A stretch of 64,000 bases of DNA. Source: Morchella semilibera (Eukaryota; Ascomycota; Pezizomycetes; Pezizales; Morchellaceae). The notes beneath the pieces are model-generated. The model worked only from the letters and a program-made list of their open reading frames with translations, was not told where the DNA came from and searched no databases. Made by a program: the position numbers and the translations under genes. Where the stretch lies: assembly GCA_009192285.1 (NCBI GenBank), contig CM018603.1:2906588-2970587 (forward strand), in the 5' to 3' direction. Position 1 is the stretch's first letter. Every line of letters begins with the position of its first letter. Below are positions 22,239 through 33,536 of this stretch, in pieces.

Positions 22239-24416
22239 TGAAAACAAAAATGCAAAGGTTGACTGGGTCTAGCTTTGATGGTGGTCGCGACACCAGAGTA
22301 CTATCTACATGTGGTACTGAGCTCGTTACACCACTTGAAGGACCTCCGGGGTACATGTATGTAAGTACATGTACTGTGGGTGTAGGGGTAAGTCTGTAGA
22401 CAGCGGTCGTGGTTACAACAGCAGTACATGTAGGTGTCTACATGTACAGACTTACCCCTACACCCGTAGTACTTGTATGTTTGTGTCGATATATCTGACC
22501 CCGTCACGCCATAAATTCCGGAGCATTGTTACGTTTGACTACTGTAGTAATCAAGTTTGGTTGCTTACCTGTATTCATTATTTATTTTGCGTTATTATTA
22601 CATGTATATGTACATGTAGTATTTACAAAAGCTCTATGGTATAGAGCAACAAAAGAACTAATACATAATATGTAAGTATTTGATAGTTTACTCTTAGCGG
22701 ATCGAAGACCAATATCGAGACTGCGTATTCTGGTGGCGTCCGGATCCTGCTCAATGGCTTATTATGGATGAGAGACAGAGACCAGCCTCTGATGTTTCTC
22801 TTTAATAACTAGACGTTTCTATCCATATCCACTGCTAAGGTTCGCTAGTAGTTTCTGTGGTAGTATTGATCTGACCTGAATAGATGTTGGGTTAAACGTG
22901 GGAACTCGTCTATGGCTATCTGAGTAGAGTATGTCTATGTACTCTATAGCACCCATATAGCTATAGCGCTAATAAGATCTTCCTGCTTACTGCCCTGCCA
23001 CGTGCGCAGTGAGCGTAGAGTAATATGGCACATATGACCTACAGTGCTGCATGCCCGGAGTACCTAATATGTAGTTTGACGTGTTGCGACTGACTAAACT
23101 GCGACCTCTAGGACTCAACTACATGCAGTGGAAAGAGGAGTAGTAAAAGGCACGGTGTATACCATCAACTTATCTCCCGCATAACTACATGTAAGTATTT
23201 TTATGGAGTCGATGCACAAACTTTTAATCACAGACATCACTGAGATACATTAGTACGCATACAGACTTATAATAGGTATATAGAAGTCTACAAGATACAT
23301 GTAAATATGTGCCCTAATTTTACATACATGTATGTATTTATCCCGCTCAAGAATTAACCAATAGCAAACCCCCACCCAACTATTCCATGAGCGGCGCGCG
23401 TGGTGGAGCCTTCAAACTTCCTAGATCAATGGCCATGGGCCCGGGGTGTAGTGCGGTGATACAAACTTAGCACTTGAGGTATTCACTTCTAGTAATATAT
23501 GTCTGCTTTTATCTTATATAATCACCTGTATACCTTGTTGTCCATCCATATAGCTGACCACATATGTGTAAGAAAGGTGACGAGGTGTATATATGAATAC
23601 TTGTATATGTTGCTCTTTGAGATATACCATTATAGGCAGCGTTATAGCTCGGCGTTAATTTAAAGGGACAAATTCCTATCATTACCGATTTACGACCCCG
23701 TGGATCGGGTCTGCTTCCAAGCATACTCTCGATTCTGACATATATGTATAGCTACTATATAGCTATAGGTCTCGCCAGAGAAGTAAGACAATGCCCTAAA
23801 GGACCAGCAACTTAGGGACGAGTTGAGTAGGAAGAGAGGCATGCATCTCTCCTATAATTGTTATATGCTAGACCTAACCCTGTTTATATTCATCTATATA
23901 TTCCATAACGTTGAGTCCCTGGTGGACCCGACTGGGAGACCCCGTGCTAAGATTCTATGGCAGCGTATACCGCAAAAACTCGAACGGGGCCGGGCTGGAA
24001 TGCTGTACTCTCACTGGTTAGAATCATGCAAAGTACTACTAGTACTCTTTTGGCGGTTTTGATTGAGGCTCAATTGATGATCAACACCCTTCGACAAATA
24101 AGAAAGCAGTATTCCCCCTGCGGTCTCAGTCCGTAAAACATATGGCCGAAAGCCCTAACCCTAGCCAACAGTCGCCTACATACATGTACCTCCTAGAGAT
24201 GTAGTTATGACGTAGTTATCCTTATAGGAGGGGCTCTTGACTATATCAGTCCATTGATATGATATTTGACCTCTTATTTAAGTTTGTCTAGACACGGATT
24301 AGTATTGCCTACATGTACCCCGGGGTTCTTAAAGTGATGCAACAGGCTCGATATTCTAGTGTCGCGACCACCACCAAAGCCAGACCCAGTCAATTTTTCC
24401 ATTTGTATTTCCATTT
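22239..24416. mobile_element. ~2.2-kb non-autonomous element with long terminal inverted repeats
   Basis: The plus-strand segment 22239-22372 and the complement of 24300-24416 align over about 115 bases: TTGACTGGGTCTrGCTTTG, then GGTGGTCGCGACAC, GAGC..GTT.CA.CACTT and finally CCGGGGTACATGTA. Identity is roughly 80 percent with one ~15-base insertion in the left arm. The interior has no open frame longer than about 90 codons and no recognisable transposase, so this is a decayed or non-autonomous DNA transposon, or a large foldback repeat. Target duplications were not identified. Confidence 0.65.
22371..22472. mobile_element. 102-bp foldback element nested in the large TIR element
   Basis: The arms GTACTGTGGGTGTAGGGG... 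(22371-22397) and its complement ending ...CCCTACACCCGTAGTAC (22446-22472) pair over 27 bases with two or three mismatches. The GTAGGGGTAAGTCTGT core recurs in the element at 14220-14310. It starts exactly where the left arm of the 22239-24416 element ends, so it either inserted there or is part of that element. Confidence 0.65.
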
Positions 24417-24505
24417 ACTATTTATTATATAGCTCCGTCTGATGCAATTCGACATATATAAATTACTTCCCAACTTTTGGACATGGTGGCCAGTAGCTGC
24501 GAAAT

Positions 24506-24543
24506 TTGCATCACTTTGCGGACCCCCGGGGTACATGTAGGTA
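24506..24543. repeat. Isolated fragment of the 22-24 kb element's terminal repeat
   Basis: TTTGCATCACTTTGCGGACC followed by CCCGGGGTACATGTAGG matches the inner part of both terminal repeats of the 22239-24416 element and has the same orientation as its left arm. It lies about 90 bases outside the right end, so it marks a second, mostly lost copy or a rearrangement. Confidence 0.6.
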
Positions 24544-24802
24544 CTGTACCTGTAGAGCACTTACGCTAAGATTGGAAACAATTTAACTAACCGACTGGGC
24601 AATAACAAGCATCAGCCCTGTCTGCCAAGGGATCTGACCGTTGCCCTGTTACAGCCGACAAGCTGAAGCTGAAAACCAGCTCAGAAGAGGAAAATAAAAA
24701 CTAAACCAAACCAAAGCCAAACACGGACTGTTATTTGAATTCACGCCCCAAGCTCTGTTTACACAACCTCATATCATAATCCCACCCACAACATCTCTTC
24801 AG

Positions 24803-26974
24803 ATGGGTTACGGCTCTTTACCTTCGAAACCTCGTCAGAGCAACAGAAGACTACCGCGTATCGATTCAGATGTAGCCACATCTCCCCGTTCATCGGGCGA
24901 AAGTGGGGAAGGAGATGTCGAGGCGAATTTGAACCCGGTGACAAGTCCTAAATCTCCTTCTTTCAGCGGTCATCGCCATTCATCTAGCGGTCCCTTCCGT
25001 CTACGGAGAGCTGGCACTATCTTAGCATCAAAGAACTACCAAGAAGAGCTCCCTGGACAGGAGCCAGGACTCGATCCAAACGAAACCTTGGATTCCAGGG
25101 TGAAAATTCACGCTACCTGCGGAATTACTGTAGTCGATTTCTCGGAGGATAATATTGTACAGACTGAACTTGAAAATGCGAGTTTGATCCCATTCCTGAA
25201 CAAACCAAGGGATGATTGGGTCGGTGTGCGATGGATAAATTGCAATGGTACTTTTGTTCATCCTCTCCCCTATTCTCATCGGGACTGGTTTTGAAATGCG
25301 CTTCTAACATTGTATAGGCCTGTCGTGGGATTGTATCCAAGCCCTGGCAAAGTATAAGGGGCTTCATAAACTAGGTGATTATAAACAACGGACGACTTGG
25401 TAGGAGGTTCAAATTGTTGACATAAGGGACAGCTATCGAGGATCTCCTCAACACAAAGAATAGAACAAAATGCGACTGGTAGGATATCTCTATAACTTAT
25501 TCTATACCCCCTTATTTATATTCATGGTTGCTAATGCATGTCTCAGGTACTCGGACCATGCCTTTGGTAACGCCTCCTAAGGAAATCCCTCGTGAATCCT
25601 ACTAACTTTCAGCGCCCTGCAGTTATTCTCCCGCTCCTTAAATTGGTTCATGTAGACGAAGGTGAATTGTCTTCTCCCAGAATAATATTATCGTCTTACT
25701 TTTTTAACACTATTAGTATCACAAAAAGTGGAAAATGACACAAATACAAGCGATTTTCTATATGGGGATGGTCCTCCAATCAACAGAATCAAAACAATTC
25801 AAAAGTACTACGGTGGGCCTAATAAGGAACGAACTCTGTCAGTCTCCTAAATCTAAACCCTCCCCGCTGTGATGCGGTCTTGGACTATAGCTAATCCGAT
25901 CCAACGACCAGGTATATGGAACGGCACTCGAGCTTAGCACCAAAAGGACTCGCTGTGAGTGTGGAGCAAGTTTCGATGTTCTTAACAGCCGATGGCACAG
26001 TTATAAGCTTTTTTGAACATTCTGCAGATGATGTTGAGTACGTTAAATTAAGACTAAAACTGGCTCAAATACGGCTGCTAATAGGGATGGCCCCATAGAC
26101 CGCCAATTCTCAGCCGGCTCAACTCGAACACGCTCTTGCGATCCGTCTGTGATCCGTCAATGATAATGCAGGCTATCGTATGAAACGCAATCCCGTCCAA
26201 TTAATTGAAGATTGTGGCTTTCTAATACATAATAGATTGATGCCATTGTCGATCTGGCATTCCCAGTAGTTGGGGCCTACCAAGACGTCATAGCTGAACT
26301 AGAGCTTGATGTGCTCACAGATCCATCCGTTTCCCAGTCCCAAGAACTTTATATTCTCACCAGCGAGCTTTCACTCCTCAAAAGCACAATTTCGCCGATT
26401 GTAGGCTTGATTTCATCACTTCGGGACCATAAGAAAAGTTTTTCGGGGACTTCAAAAGCCTTTAAGGGTGTGGAAGTCAGCGATGTAACAAAAACCTACT
26501 TGGGGGATGTAGATGATCATTTGTTGCTACTTCTTGAGGTAAGTGGTTTCTACAACTCTTTTTTTTCCCCTTCGACCAGGACGTTGGGCCTTTGTAATTA
26601 TGCTTTACTTTTCTATACTAATACCCTCATAGAATGTAGAGACCATGAAGAGAGCCGCAGATAACATGATTGACTTGATTTTCAACACAATCGGCTCACT
26701 CCAAAATGAATCAATGAAGATGCTAACCCTAGTAACAATTCTCTTCCTTCCGATGTCCTTCTTAACCGGTTACTTCGGTATGAATTTTGAGGAATTCCCC
26801 GGAATTCGAAACTCGGACTCGTTTTTCTGGAAAATTGCAGCCCCGGTGGCAGCTTTGACGACATTATTCCTATTCAGGAGCGTATTGTGGAGAGATGTAA
26901 TTAATAAGTTCCGGAAGAGATCGATCAACAACGCCAGGAAGAAGAGATATGAAAAGATGAGTAAGAAGATGTAG
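24803..26974 (+). CDS. CorA-type magnesium transporter
   Basis: Predicted 525-residue CorA-superfamily Mg2+ (or divalent metal) transporter. Ten exons: 24803-25247, 25318-25374, 25433-25478, 25547-25566, 25623-25661, 25717-25837, 25912-26037, 26099-26177, 26236-26538, 26633-26974; all joins keep frame and give conserved CorA text ([38 protein letters not shown]). Exon 4 is only 20 bp. Residues 1-100 are a Ser-rich cytosolic tail, followed by the soluble funnel domain with [20 protein letters not shown] and [18 protein letters not shown]. Two membrane helices end the protein; TM1 carries the signature YFGMNF (Gly-Met-Asn, about residue 461) and TM2 is [20 protein letters not shown] basic tail follows. 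It is closer to the short fungal CorA proteins than to Alr1/Alr2. The donor of intron 6 (GTCAGT) is unusual. Confidence 0.93.
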
Positions 26975-27839
26975 GCGCGCGGCGGGTGCCAGGTTTTGGG
27001 GGTACATATACGGAATCATCTATCCTGTAGTTATACTCATGGCGAAGAATGCGGTTGGCTCATTTGGGACTATGGAGCAGTATCAATTTTGGAGAACATC
27101 CCTTAATTCCAAACCACCGCATTTCTCTATAATCGTATGGGCGGGCGTTGTGTGGCGGGTTGGCTTTTACCTTCTTTTGTTTTTTGTTTTTTTTGCGAAT
27201 ATTGGTGCAAGTTCGACTAGAAAGAACCAGCACCTCCCCGGCTAGATGCTAGAGACTATAGGAAAAATTACATATATACCTACATTCTTTGGTCATTGAA
27301 TTACTTTCGCAGGCCCGTGGTTAGTCAGGCCAAGTGCCTTAGAACCGGCCCTTTAAGACAGGCTTTTGTATTTCATCAGATAGCCTACGTATCGAGCTGC
27401 TATTGCAGCATTTGACACACCAAACCTTTTGGTAGTGTTGACTTCATAGTACGATGTTAGTACTAGAAGTTTACCCATATGTTCCCACTTGAGAACCTAG
27501 GTTTCTAATCTCAGCCCCCCCCCCCCCCCCCCCAGAAAGCACCCCATGGCCTATTACAGAATTATAATACCTTCCCATTATTAGAGCCACAACTCGATGT
27601 CCGATTATAAAATAAACTATAATTTCTTTCATCCTTCTTCGGCCAATCTGAATTCAGTCCTGGTCTTTTTGTTATTGATGTCACTAGGGGTCAAGGTTCT
27701 CTTGAATCAGGCACCGGACAGAGGGGGAATTGATCGAGTAACCCAGAATGCCATTCTGCCATAAACGCCCCGAGCGCCAAAAAAGACCACCCGCAAAACT
27801 TAACTTGAACGAGAATATTAAGGTAAAATACAGAGCTGT
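26975..27839. other. Convergent intergenic DNA with a 19-base C-run
   Basis: Lies between the 3' ends of the CorA gene and trs31. No gene seen. It contains T-rich DNA at 27170-27195, a run of 19 C at 27515-27533 and AT-rich DNA after it. Confidence 0.6.
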
Positions 27840-28757
27840 TTATAGGACGGCTTCACGCTCGAGAACAGATTCGTCGAATTTGACTTTGAAGAGTGTAAGG
27901 CTCGCAGTCAGTGATTGTTATTACATAGGTGAAAAGAACCTAGTAGGAACTCACTCAGAAATACTGTCTTCCCCGGATATTGGTCGGTAGGAACACTGTG
28001 GGCAGTGACCCTACTCGGAAACAGGCACCCATCCAGAACAGCCTCGATGATTCCAGCAACGAATGCCGCGCAATTAAGTTGTGACATTTCCTTCGGGACA
28101 GAAATATAAGAGCTAACCATGGGGTCATTATCTATCAACATGTACTCGTCCTCGTTATCACGGGACTTTTCAAGGCCATCGGCGGGTTTATTGAAGACGG
28201 AGCGGTAAAGTGTGGTGGTAATAAACTGAAGAATACCGAGGATACGGGTTTCACGCTTTGCAGAGCGGCCGTCGCGCCAGAGAAGAAGCTCAAGTAGCCG
28301 TTGGCCGATTGTGTAGCCATGGAGGTTCAATCTAATTTAAGGAGTGTATAGTTAGCTGCCGGACAATTGCATGGAATGTTCCGATAGCTATCAATAAGAT
28401 ACTATACCATGTCTCATCTTTGAAAAGTGAGAAATATAATATCGAATTGTATTACAGCTAAAGCTATAAGAAATTTAGGGCCAACTTTTTTTCCAGGTCT
28501 TGAATTCCCGACACCCTCTTTTGTGCATACTGGACCATTTCCCCGAAAAGAAATGCGAAGCTAGCTTTTGATAGCTCGGATCGCTGAGAGCGGTTGAGGT
28601 GACGGTCATAAATAGATTTCCGCGATGATGAGTAACGGAGGTTTGACGTTGATGAAGCAGCCAAGCTATGTTTGAGAGGGGCAGTAGACGTTGGGGTACC
28701 TTGTTGCAGTGAAGGGTTTGGTGAGAAAGGAACAAACGGAGGTTCTTGTCGTGACAT
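27840..28757 (-). CDS. trs31: TRAPP complex subunit Trs31 (TRAPPC5)
   Basis: Predicted 230-residue Bet3-family subunit of the TRAPP vesicle-tethering and Rab-GEF complexes acting in ER-Golgi and Golgi traffic. Exons 28757-28486, 28331-27955 and 27883-27840; introns 154 and 71 bp. The N-terminal 45 residues are a Ser/Pro-rich extension common in fungal orthologues, followed by the Trs31 text KSIYDRHLNRSQRSELSKA-SFAFLFGEMVQYAQKR, GYTIGQRLLELLLWRDGRSA, KRETRILGILQFITTTLYR, DNEDEYMLIDNDPMVSSYIS, LNCAAFVAGIIEAVLDG and RVTAHSVPTDQYPGKTVFL-IKFDESVLEREAVL. The last splice is needed to obtain the conserved FDESVLERE end. The first intron has a weak donor (GTTGGC), and its placement rests on the joint LEKKLNLHGYTIG. 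Divergent from edc3 across 333 bp. Confidence 0.94.
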
Positions 28758-29090
28758 TTCTAAAGAATATGGTATATCTATGGACCTATCGAATTATTTT
28801 TAGATGGTGGGAGGTGGGGGGATAGGTGAGGTTGAGGCAACGGTTGTCCAACAGTATCAGAAACCGCAGTTACCCGGCTGCACTCTTTCGCGCACCAGAA
28901 TTCATTGTGCGTCAAAAAAAAAGCAACTTTCTCACCCAAGCTCCTTCACGTCACGTCTACTTCTGAAACGTCATCTTTCCCTTCCCCTTTCAACAATCGT
29001 CTTATCTATTGCACAATCACATACCCTCTCAACTACTACTACTACTAACCACCCGTTCCCCCCACACCCACATAATCACCCCCTATCACG
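28758..29090. promoter_or_regulatory. Shared divergent promoter of trs31 and edc3
   Basis: 333 bp separate the start codons of two outward-facing housekeeping genes. The interval contains a TTCACGTCACGTCTAC stretch (about 28946-28961) with two overlapping CACGTC half-sites resembling CRE-type elements, a GCGTCA at about 28908, and a pyrimidine-rich CT/ACTACT leader before the edc3 ATG. No clear TATA box is visible. Co-regulation is inference from layout. Confidence 0.5.
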
Positions 29091-31753
29091 ATGGCGGCCC
29101 AGTTTATAGGCCTTACGATACTTCTCACTCTTAATGACCAAAGCCAAACAAGAGTCTGTGGTCTCGTGGCCGAAGTGAACGGGACAGAGCTGACACTTTC
29201 CGATGGTATTTTCTTAATCCGCGGTAGCTTTCACTTCTTTTTCTAAATGCTTACTCTTCTCCAGTTTTTTTTGTGGATTCAGGGCATTCGATGCCAAGTT
29301 ACACCGTTATCGGCCAGCAAATCAAAGACATTGAAATTATGCCTTCCGAACCTGCGCCCCAACCTTATGCTCCCCCGCCGATTCATGCTCCCCCGCCCTC
29401 TCAGCCATCTGTTGTTCACAACCCACCTCACAACTCACACGGGCCCACGCCTCAGATATACCCAGCAGGCGATCAAAACCAAGCACTTACCCACAACAAA
29501 CCTTACTCTTACACGACTACAACAGTTCCCTCTGCTACGCCCCAGATTACCCCCGCTTCCCAATTCATTGACCCAGCGATCCTCTCAATCTCTCAAAAGC
29601 CACCTGCACCAACTCGGACACCCCCGGTTGCCCATCATGCGCCCCAACAGCCCCAACCTAATTTCTCTACGCCGCCGCGGATATCAGCAAGTATCGTAAA
29701 ATCAGTACCACGACCCCCAAATCCAACCACAAAACATCAGGGCTCTTCACACGGCTCCAACTTAAGTTTGAATACACTTCAAGCGCACCAGTTTACCACA
29801 AATACCTCTGTAGAACCTCCAAAACCCACGGCGTTAAGTATAACATCCCAACCGAACCCACCATCCTCAGCATCAGCGGTCATAAGTACTCCATTCGCCG
29901 AACTATCTATTAAAAGTGACATTGCTGGTGAGTATAACGCTTTTGATGAAACTGATGATAACCTGAGCTCTGTGGCCATGCCACCGACTCCGGATGTTCG
30001 TCAGAAGTTCCAAGGAAAGCGCTCACGCCGTGGAAAGTCGCATTTAAAGAGGCAGTATGAGCATCAGCAGCACCAGCTTTCTGGGTCCGTAGAACAGGAA
30101 GATCATACACTCGAGAACGTTGTTGCCCCCGGAATGTTTGGGGGTGCGATTGCACAGGCTGCTAGTGCAGGCGCTAACTCTTTTGTGCAGCCTGGAATGG
30201 CAGGGAGGAAAAATAGACGCCAGAAGCGTAACAACAATAAGTATGACGGAAATACGACTAATGCCGAAGAGGAGGGATGGGCTACAGAGGATGTCAACGA
30301 CTATAAGGAGACTGAGTTTGACTTCCAGGGCAATCTAGACAGATTTGACAAGAAAACAGTTTTTAGTCAACTCAAGGTGAGGGCTAGATGAAAGCATTCT
30401 TGCCAAACTCCCCATGCTAACAGAGGAGCAGGCTGAGGATACAATTGCTGAAGGAGACCGCCTGGTATCATTCAACCGTCTTCCCCAACGCAACCCCGCA
30501 AGCAAGGGCTCCGCAGTCAAGAAGAATTATCACCACACTGAAAATGTCCTCGGCAGCTATGCCAATGGCCAATCACTAACTGAGCGTGATGGTTGGAACT
30601 CGCCGGAATTCATTGCAGAAGAATCCGAATCCTCTGAAGATTCAGATCACCATGCTAGAGGTCGTGGGGATGGCGGGGCCGCGGATAGTGGCAGAAGCAG
30701 TAGACGGGCCATGTCACGGCAAGAGTCTCGCCGTCGGACGCGCCAACTGAGCACAAATAACCCTGCAGGGATGCGCTCATTTGAAAACTTACAATATGCC
30801 CATTCCTCCAGTGGGGGTGGCGTGGGCCCCTCATCTGGCGCCAAGCATGCTAAAGCAGGTTTGCGTCTTGCTCCCAGCCACCGGCCATGCCCTGTCGTAA
30901 GCCCATTACAGATGCTGGATGTTGAAAGGATTGCGGAGGTTGAGCTATGTCTAACGGATGACATGATGACCGAGAATGCAGGCCGTGGGATTGCACAGGT
31001 GGCTATTCAGGCTTTCGGGAAACGCATATCCGCATCCAACCACAATTCCCTGCCTGTAGTCCTCGTCTTTGCTGGAAACCACAAATCCGGAGCCCGCGCT
31101 ATCGCTGCAGGACGGCATCTGAAGAACCACCACGTCCGCGTGATGGTCTGTGTGCTCGGACTTGAGCGGGAGGATGAACTCCTTGAGAATGTGCGCAGGC
31201 AGTTGAATATCTTCCGGAATGCAGGCGGACGGGTGGCAAGGTGGGAGGAGCTAGCGAGCAACCTAAAGACGTTAGATTCGCCTCCAGAGCTGATCATAGA
31301 TGGCCTACTTGGTACGCATTTGAGCATTGAAGACCTACGGACAGATCAGCAGGCAACGGCCTTCGAGCTGGTTCAGTTTGCGAATAAGAGCAAAGCTAGC
31401 GTTCTTGCAGTCGACATTCCTAGTGGTGTTGACGGCAGTACTGGTCTGTCCCCTGTCATTCATAAATTTGCTATTTGAAATATTGTCCTAACGGCTCTTT
31501 TTTAGGCGACGTTGCGCAGCTTGAAGATACAGGCACATTCCACATGAAGGCCAAATGGGTTGTCTGCATGGGTGCCCCCAAGACCGGCCTCCTAAATGCA
31601 CTGATCTCTGGCCTTGGTGCTGGGTGGAATCTTTACGTGGCCGATATTGGGATTTCTAATACGGCGTGGAGGAAGTACGGGACTCGGAGAAGGCATGGCG
31701 TCGAGTTTGCTGCGGAATGGGTCGTTGCCCTGGAGTATCACGGTTCGCCGTGA
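29091..31753 (+). CDS. edc3: Enhancer of mRNA decapping Edc3
   Basis: Predicted ~830-residue Edc3, a P-body scaffold that binds Dcp1/Dcp2 and the helicase Dhh1 and promotes mRNA decapping. Exons 29091-29205, 29265-30376, 30426-31443 and 31506-31753. Domains: N-terminal LSm fold (MAAQFIGLTILLTLNDQ ... VNGTELTLSD-VFFVDSGHS, residues 1-60), a long disordered Pro/Thr/Gln linker, the FDF motif EFDFQGNLDRFDKKTVF (about 388-405) that contacts Dhh1, and the C-terminal YjeF-N Rossmann domain used for dimerisation (about 565-830; LTDDMMTENAGRGIAQVA, FAGNHKSGARAIAAGRHL, VDIPSGVDGSTGDVAQ across the last intron). The acceptor of the second intron is ambiguous: ...CTAACAGAG/GAG/CAG allows two in-frame AG sites (30425 or 30428) differing by one Glu. 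Divergent from trs31. Confidence 0.94.
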
Positions 31754-32468
31754 ACTACGTGTAGTCACGGAAAACGGGGGGGGGGGGGTTGTTATAGAGT
31801 AAAAGAAAAGGGAAGGGAGTATTTATAATTATCATTATTATTATTAGGTAATGGGCGCTCACGTTTTTGGTAATGTTAGATAGAGTTAGTTGGGTTTTTT
31901 TCATTTCCTTCCCCACCCTTTTACTATTTGAATGATCTTTTTTTTTTATTATCCTTTTCTATTTGTTTGCGTCTGGGCGGTCTTGGGGATAAAGGGATGT
32001 CTTTTTATATCATGAGTACTAAATACTAAAGGGGAACGGTTGGCCATGCATGCTTGTATTACTACTATTATCAGTACATATATCCAGAAACTCTACGCAT
32101 CTTGGGACTGTCTACTTGAAAACTCCATTGTTTAACTGATGTCACCGATCACCAGATCTCACCCGCTCACTACTTAAAATTCAAAGAAGCAAAACCCGCT
32201 CCTCCTCCTCCTCCAGCCGTTCCCCCGGCCTCTAACGTAGCGGAGATGATAGTGATCATTCCGACAACCCCACCCTCGACAGGAAAACTGCCAAAAACAC
32301 GCCCAAAGTGGAGAGACCACGGTACGAGGGCAGCGGCGAGGACAGCTTGTTACACGTAGACCCGGATGCTATTTTCATATAATGGATGATGGGTCACATC
32401 GTATCGCATCGCATCGAGATCTCACCTTGGAGTTACAGGGAACAAACAGGATATAAAACGCACTCACC
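31754..32468. other. Intergenic DNA between edc3 and the Pro/Ser-rich gene
   Basis: 715 bp with no gene seen. It has a G-run (about 31778-31788), T-rich and ATTATT stretches after edc3, and a GTATCGCATCGCATCGAG direct repeat (32401-32418) about 60 bases before the next start codon. Confidence 0.6.
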
Positions 32469-33536
32469 ATGCCTCCCCCACTCCTCCGTACCTTCAGCGG
32501 TGATTCCCCTCCTCCCCCATCAGTAGCCTATCCACCACCCCCACCCCCACCGTCAGTACCTATCGTCGACGGAAACGTTAGCAGTGGGAGTAGTAGCTGT
32601 TTCCGTGGTGGAGAGGGGCATAAGGTGAAGCTAGCTGATGTGGGCCCGGGTACTGCAAGCATGGATGGAACGTCGCCTGGATTGTTTGTCCAGGGTGGGA
32701 TGCCGAAGTTGAGGAGTAGGGAGGGTGTTATTACGGGTGGTATGTATGGTCTTTGGCTTTTGGGGCGGGTGATGGAGTGTGCTGCAGGGTTTTTTTATAT
32801 AGGTTTTTTATGGGCTTATATATATATGGATATATGAGGGGATATGGGAGAAATACTGGCTGACCTGTGGAGCTCCAGCGTCACGATCATCGCCGTATAT
32901 GTCCCCCCGGACCCTGAGCCTTTACCCCCGACCGCCTCCAGCGCCCTCAGCGCCCCCGAGATCCCTATAATCCCCCGTACCATCACTTCCAGCTCCGCCT
33001 CTACCTCCACGTCCTCGATACGACGGCGTCCGCCTCCCATCCCCACCACCCGCCCCAGCTCATACCACCACCGTCCTCACCACCGTGGTGCCCCTTCTTC
33101 CCTGCCGCCATCATCCCCTACTTCCACCCCCACTGCGCCCCAGCGCCCATTGGTAGGTATACGCAGGACATCCGCCCCACACACTGTTATCTTACAGTCA
33201 AAGCCACCCGTAGCGCCCCCAACACACTCCTCGCTCCCGACATACTCCGCCGCAAGCTCACTGATGAGCCCTGCACTCGTTGCAGCCCGGAAGGCGACGG
33301 GGGATATACATGGCAGTCGCACACCGCCGGAGCTACCGGCATCGAGACCGGCGCGCGTGAGGAGCGAGAGAAGGCCGCCGGTGGAGAAGAATGGGAATGA
33401 GAATGGGAATGGGAGGTGGAGGTTTAGGAGGGAGGAGGAGCTGCCGCAGCCGGGGGTGTGGGAGGGCGGGAGGAGGGTGTATAAGAGTGGCGGGACGGGG
33501 AGTACGGTCCCATTAGATTTAGGACTATTAGGGTAG
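32469..33536 (+). CDS. Pro/Ser-rich protein of unknown function
   Basis: Predicted 322-residue protein from exons 32469-32739 and 32839-33536, joined over a 99-bp intron with a consensus GTATGT donor. N-terminus MPPPLLRTFSGDSPPPPSVA, a proline tract, then a better-ordered stretch SPGLFVQGGMPKLRSREGVI-TGGDMGEILADLWSSSVTI crossing the splice site. The rest is very rich in Pro, Ser, Thr and Arg (SSASTSTSSIRRRPPPIPTT) and ends in a basic, Gly-rich region. No catalytic domain, signal peptide or membrane helix is evident. Splicing preserves the frame and joins two compatible stretches, while the unspliced exon 1 frame stops at 32837. An alternative donor two codons later is possible. I do not recognise the family; function is not assigned. 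Confidence 0.55.

Larger units (their letters stand above)
20935..24802. other. Gene-poor region dominated by a large inverted-repeat element
   Basis: No supported gene in 3.9 kb. The main content is a ~2.2-kb element with ~115-bp terminal inverted repeats (22239-24416) containing a smaller foldback element, plus a stray TIR fragment at 24506-24543. Many TACATGTA palindromes cluster here. The ORFs at 21218-21460 (-) and 21546-21845 (+) show no recognisable family. Confidence 0.6.

Noticed and set aside
29247-29699. 150-codon ORF overlapping edc3
   Set aside because: Alternate-frame shadow of the low-complexity linker of Edc3.
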